Positions 6,768 through 8,090 of a stretch of DNA of 8,090 nucleotides are shown in pieces. Position 1 is the stretch's first letter; each line of letters starts with the position of its first letter. The position numbers and the translations under genes are program-made. Below the pieces are notes generated by a model. The model had not been told where the DNA came from and made no database searches. It saw only the letters and a program-made list of their open reading frames with translations. The stretch is from Candidatus Zixiibacteriota bacterium (lineage in GTDB: Bacteria; Zixibacteria; MSB-5A5; JAABVY01; JAHJOQ01), in contig DAOVLC010000049.1 of NCBI GenBank assembly GCA_030631455.1, positions 1-8,090 of the forward strand, given 5' to 3'.

Positions 6768-6803
6768 TCGGCGACAAAGTCTTATTGGATAAGGTGGGAG
6801 TCC

Positions 6804-7451
6804 ATGACCAAAGTAACATTCGATCAGAAGTATGCTTCGAACAAACTCTATTGGGGGGCCAAACCGTCGAACCTTGTCAAGAACTTCGCCAAACTCGCCA
6901 AGATCGATCATGCTCTCGATCTCGGGATGGGCGAAGGAAGAGACTCCATCTATCTCGCCAAAGAGCAATTCAAAGTCACCGGAGTCGATCAGTCCGAGGT
7001 CGGTGTTGAAAAATGCCGGAAACGAGCAGAGAAACTGGGGCTGAAATTGAAAACTGTCACAGACGATGTTCGCCATTTCAAGATCGCGAAGAACAAATAC
7101 TCGCTTATTGTGTCCAGCAGTTTATTTCAATATATCACCAAGAGTGAAGCGCATCAAGTCGCTAGTGACATAATTGCCGGTTTGAAGAAGGGTGGCCTCA
7201 TTATAGCCTCTGTCTTCACCTATGACGATCCGCGATATAAAGAATTCAAGAAGAAGTGCAATGAATTGGAGCCGGGGTCGTTTCTCCAGGTTTCGGGTGA
7301 TATCTACTCACTTTATGACTGTAGAGAGTTGATGTCGTTCTTCGACTCTCTTCGCCTTCTATACTATACTGAGTACGACTACTACGAAACTCATGCCGGA
7401 AAAGGGGCACACTGGCACGGGGTCGCTGAGTTGGTTGCGAAGAAAGTGTAA
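6804..7451 (+). CDS. TehB-like SAM-dependent methyltransferase
   Basis: 215 residues, a class I (Rossmann-fold) methyltransferase. Motif I is HALDLGMGEGRDSIYLAKEQ (residues 36-55), followed by VTGVDQSEVGVEK with Asp62 as the likely ribose-binding acid. SLIVSSSLFQYI and LKKGGLIIAS are the next strands, and the C-terminal HAGKGAHWHGVAELVAKK resembles the end of TehB/TPMT-type enzymes, which methylate small thiols, tellurite or selenium compounds. The substrate here is not known. Motif I has Met where GCG is more usual. The frame extends back to 6639, but the promoter at 6739-6767 lies inside that extension, and AAGGTGGGAG (6791-6800) precedes the ATG at 6804. It is a single-gene unit, divergent from the secreted-protein/regulator operon. 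Confidence 0.85.
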   Translation: MTKVTFDQKYASNKLYWGAKPSNLVKNFAKLAKIDHALDLGMGEGRDSIYLAKEQFKVTGVDQSEVGVEKCRKRAEKLGLKLKTVTDDVRHFKIAKNKYSLIVSSSLFQYITKSEAHQVASDIIAGLKKGGLIIASVFTYDDPRYKEFKKKCNELEPGSFLQVSGDIYSLYDCRELMSFFDSLRLLYYTEYDYYETHAGKGAHWHGVAELVAKKV

Positions 7452-7502
7452 GAGCTTGGGCGGCCGTTGTGTTTCCCTAAGTATGTGGTTAGTTGGTACC
7501 AC

Positions 7503-7527
7503 GCGCAGAAGCTGCGCTGTTTCTGTT
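7503..7527 (+). terminator. Probable terminator of the methyltransferase gene
   Basis: GCGCAG (7503-7508) pairs with CTGCGC (7512-7517) around AAG, followed by TGTTTCTGTT. It lies 51 bases after the stop. The stem is short but GC-rich. A second dyad, AGGCCG (7553-7558) with CGGCCT (7570-7575), follows without a T run. Confidence 0.6.
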
Positions 7528-7638
7528 GGACTTTTGCGGGTGACTTTGCATGAGGCCGGTGCCGGAATGCGGCCTACAGCAGTTGTGTGTGGCGATCCGG
7601 CAATCGCACAAAATCGAGTCCTGATCGCAAAAAAAAGC

Positions 7639-7667
7639 TTGACAATCTATGATGTATTTCTTACAAT
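7639..7667 (+). promoter_or_regulatory. Consensus sigma70 promoter of a 23-codon gene
   Basis: TTGACA (7639-7644), a 17-base spacer and TACAAT (7662-7667), preceded by a run of eight A (7629-7636), which could act as an UP-like element. It is the best promoter match in the window. Transcription would begin near 7674. Confidence 0.85.
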
Positions 7668-7673
7668 ACATGT

Positions 7674-7775
7674 GTATGATGGGAAGTGTCATATAGTTTG
7701 GCCGAAAAAGGCCACTGAAGTATAACCTGCTGCGGCAGGTAACCGGTCGTCCATTTCACATTGGAGGTGAGACTG
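7674..7775 (+). promoter_or_regulatory. Structured 5' leader of the small-peptide gene
   Basis: About 100 bases between the inferred start of transcription and the ATG. It holds two hairpins: TGGCC (7699-7703) with GGCCA (7710-7714) around GAAAAA, and ACCTGC (7725-7730) with GCAGGT (7735-7740) around TGCG. TCAC (7756-7759) could weakly pair with GTGA (7767-7770) across the Shine-Dalgarno site. I recognise no known riboswitch. This is long for a 23-codon gene, so regulation of translation, or an RNA function of its own, is possible. Confidence 0.45.
7763..7770 (+). promoter_or_regulatory. Near-perfect Shine-Dalgarno site of the small ORF
   Basis: GGAGGTGA, an 8-base complement to the 16S rRNA 3' end, 5 bases before the ATG at 7776. 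It is the strongest translation start signal in the window and fixes the start against in-frame GTG and TTG codons just upstream. Confidence 0.85.
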
Positions 7776-7847
7776 ATGTACGAACTCCTAATCGAAGAAC
7801 TCGAGGAGAAGATCGCACCGGTTGGATGGAGCCTGGGCGGTCAATAA
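7776..7847 (+). CDS. 23-residue acidic peptide of unknown function
   Basis: A 23-codon ORF ending in TAA. Residues 1-14 (MYELLIEELEEKIA) would form an acidic amphipathic helix, with Leu4, Leu5, Leu9 and Ile13 on one face and five Glu. Residues 15-23 (PVGWSLGGQ) are a Pro/Gly-rich tail with one Trp. There is no Cys, no membrane segment and no signal peptide. A consensus promoter, a near-perfect Shine-Dalgarno site 5 bases upstream and a strong terminator 36 bases downstream make a dedicated transcription unit, which is the case for it being real. The helix-then-glycine layout recalls the leader and core of small ribosomally made modified peptides, but no modifying enzyme adjoins it except possibly the upstream methyltransferase, which has its own promoter and terminator. 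It could also be a regulatory or quorum-type peptide, or an ORF on a dual-function small RNA. I do not recognise it. Confidence 0.7.
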   Translation: MYELLIEELEEKIAPVGWSLGGQ

Positions 7848-7883
7848 GATCTTGCTCGGTGCAATGATCGATGACCGGAATTT

Positions 7884-7917
7884 GAGGCTGCCTGAAAAGG
7901 CAGCCTCATTCCTTTAT
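7884..7917 (+). terminator. Strong intrinsic terminator of the small-peptide gene
   Basis: A perfect 10-bp stem, GAGGCTGCCT (7884-7893) with AGGCAGCCTC (7898-7907), closed by a GAAA tetraloop and followed by ATTCCTTTAT. It overlaps the end of the convergent minus-strand gene and may serve both directions, though the plus-strand tail is more U-rich. Confidence 0.88.
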
Positions 7918-8090
7918 GCAAGTTTCACTGCCAGCTGCCTGACGGACTCGATCAACTCCAGCTTGTCTCCTCCGCTCATGTAGCTCTTTACTAGTCCTTT
8001 GTCGGTTATATTGCCGGCGATTTCCCTCAGTATCGTCCCTGCCTTCTTAAGCTTCAGGAAGGCATCTTCATACTCCAACTGCGCCATACA
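7914..8090 (-). CDS. C-terminal end of an unknown, probably TPR-type, protein
   Basis: The minus-strand frame is open from the window edge to a TAA at 7914-7916. There is an ATG at 8085-8087 that would give 57 residues, but the frame continues into the preceding codon and no Shine-Dalgarno site can be seen, so the true start is probably outside. The visible part is helical and charged. The segment with ILREIAGNITDKGLVKSYM resembles the ends of large TPR-containing ATPases, cyclases and regulators, where an 'IA..I.D..L..S(Y/F)' pattern recurs; this is recalled family knowledge, not a search result. If the internal Met is the start, it would be a small hypothetical protein. It converges on the 23-codon gene. 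Confidence 0.65.
   Translation of the reverse strand, partial: CMAQLEYEDAFLKLKKAGTILREIAGNITDKGLVKSYMSGGDKLELIESVRQLAVKLA

Noticed and set aside
6639..6803. Upstream ATG extending the methyltransferase by 55 residues
   Set aside because: A near-consensus promoter lies inside it, a good Shine-Dalgarno site precedes 6804, and the extension is not typical of the family.
7776..7917. Attenuator: leader peptide plus terminator ahead of a biosynthetic operon
   Set aside because: The region after the terminator is occupied by a minus-strand gene, and the peptide has no run of one regulatory amino acid.

Overview
The window looks like chromosomal DNA of a Gram-negative (outer-membrane-bearing) bacterium with middling GC. 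The main clue is lipid A biosynthesis: a fused lpxC-fabZ gene followed directly by lpxA. That fusion is typical of Bacteroidetes and the wider FCB-type phyla, so an FCB-like lineage, possibly an uncultured candidate phylum, is my inference. Nothing here fixes the genus, and I see no rRNA, tRNA, CRISPR array, transposase or phage gene.

Layout. Positions 1-279 carry an open minus-strand frame without a visible start (partial or decayed). A good sigma70-type promoter at 394-422 drives lpxC-fabZ (438-1835) and lpxA (1836-2615), which abut with no gap. A minus-strand FKBP-type peptidyl-prolyl isomerase lipoprotein (2809-3339) has its own promoter, Shine-Dalgarno site and terminator. A gene-poor stretch of about 550 bases (3340-3888) holds two strong hairpins that fit minus-strand terminators. 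Next is a two-gene minus-strand operon: a small secreted protein (6126-6488) and, 5 bases downstream, a 743-residue TPR / sigma54-type AAA+ / Fis-HTH regulator (3889-6120). Divergent from it is a TehB-like SAM methyltransferase (6804-7451) with a near-consensus promoter and its own terminator.

The most unusual part is at 7639-7917. It is a self-contained transcription unit with a consensus promoter (TTGACA, 17 bases, TACAAT), a leader of about 100 bases with two hairpins, a very strong Shine-Dalgarno site, a 23-codon ORF for an acidic peptide with a Gly/Trp-rich tail, and a perfect 10-bp terminator hairpin with a GAAA loop. I do not recognise the peptide. The right edge holds the C-terminal end of a minus-strand protein that probably continues outside the window.

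How the parts relate. LpxA and LpxC catalyse the first two steps of lipid A synthesis. FabZ draws on the same 3-hydroxyacyl-ACP pool for fatty acid elongation, so the fused pair plus lpxA places the branch point between membrane phospholipid and lipid A in one transcript. The regulator has a changed Walker B residue (Asp to Asn) and a variant GAFTGA loop, which raises the question of whether it works as a normal sigma54 activator. Its co-transcribed secreted protein and a dyad upstream of their promoter suggest a small self-contained regulatory unit.
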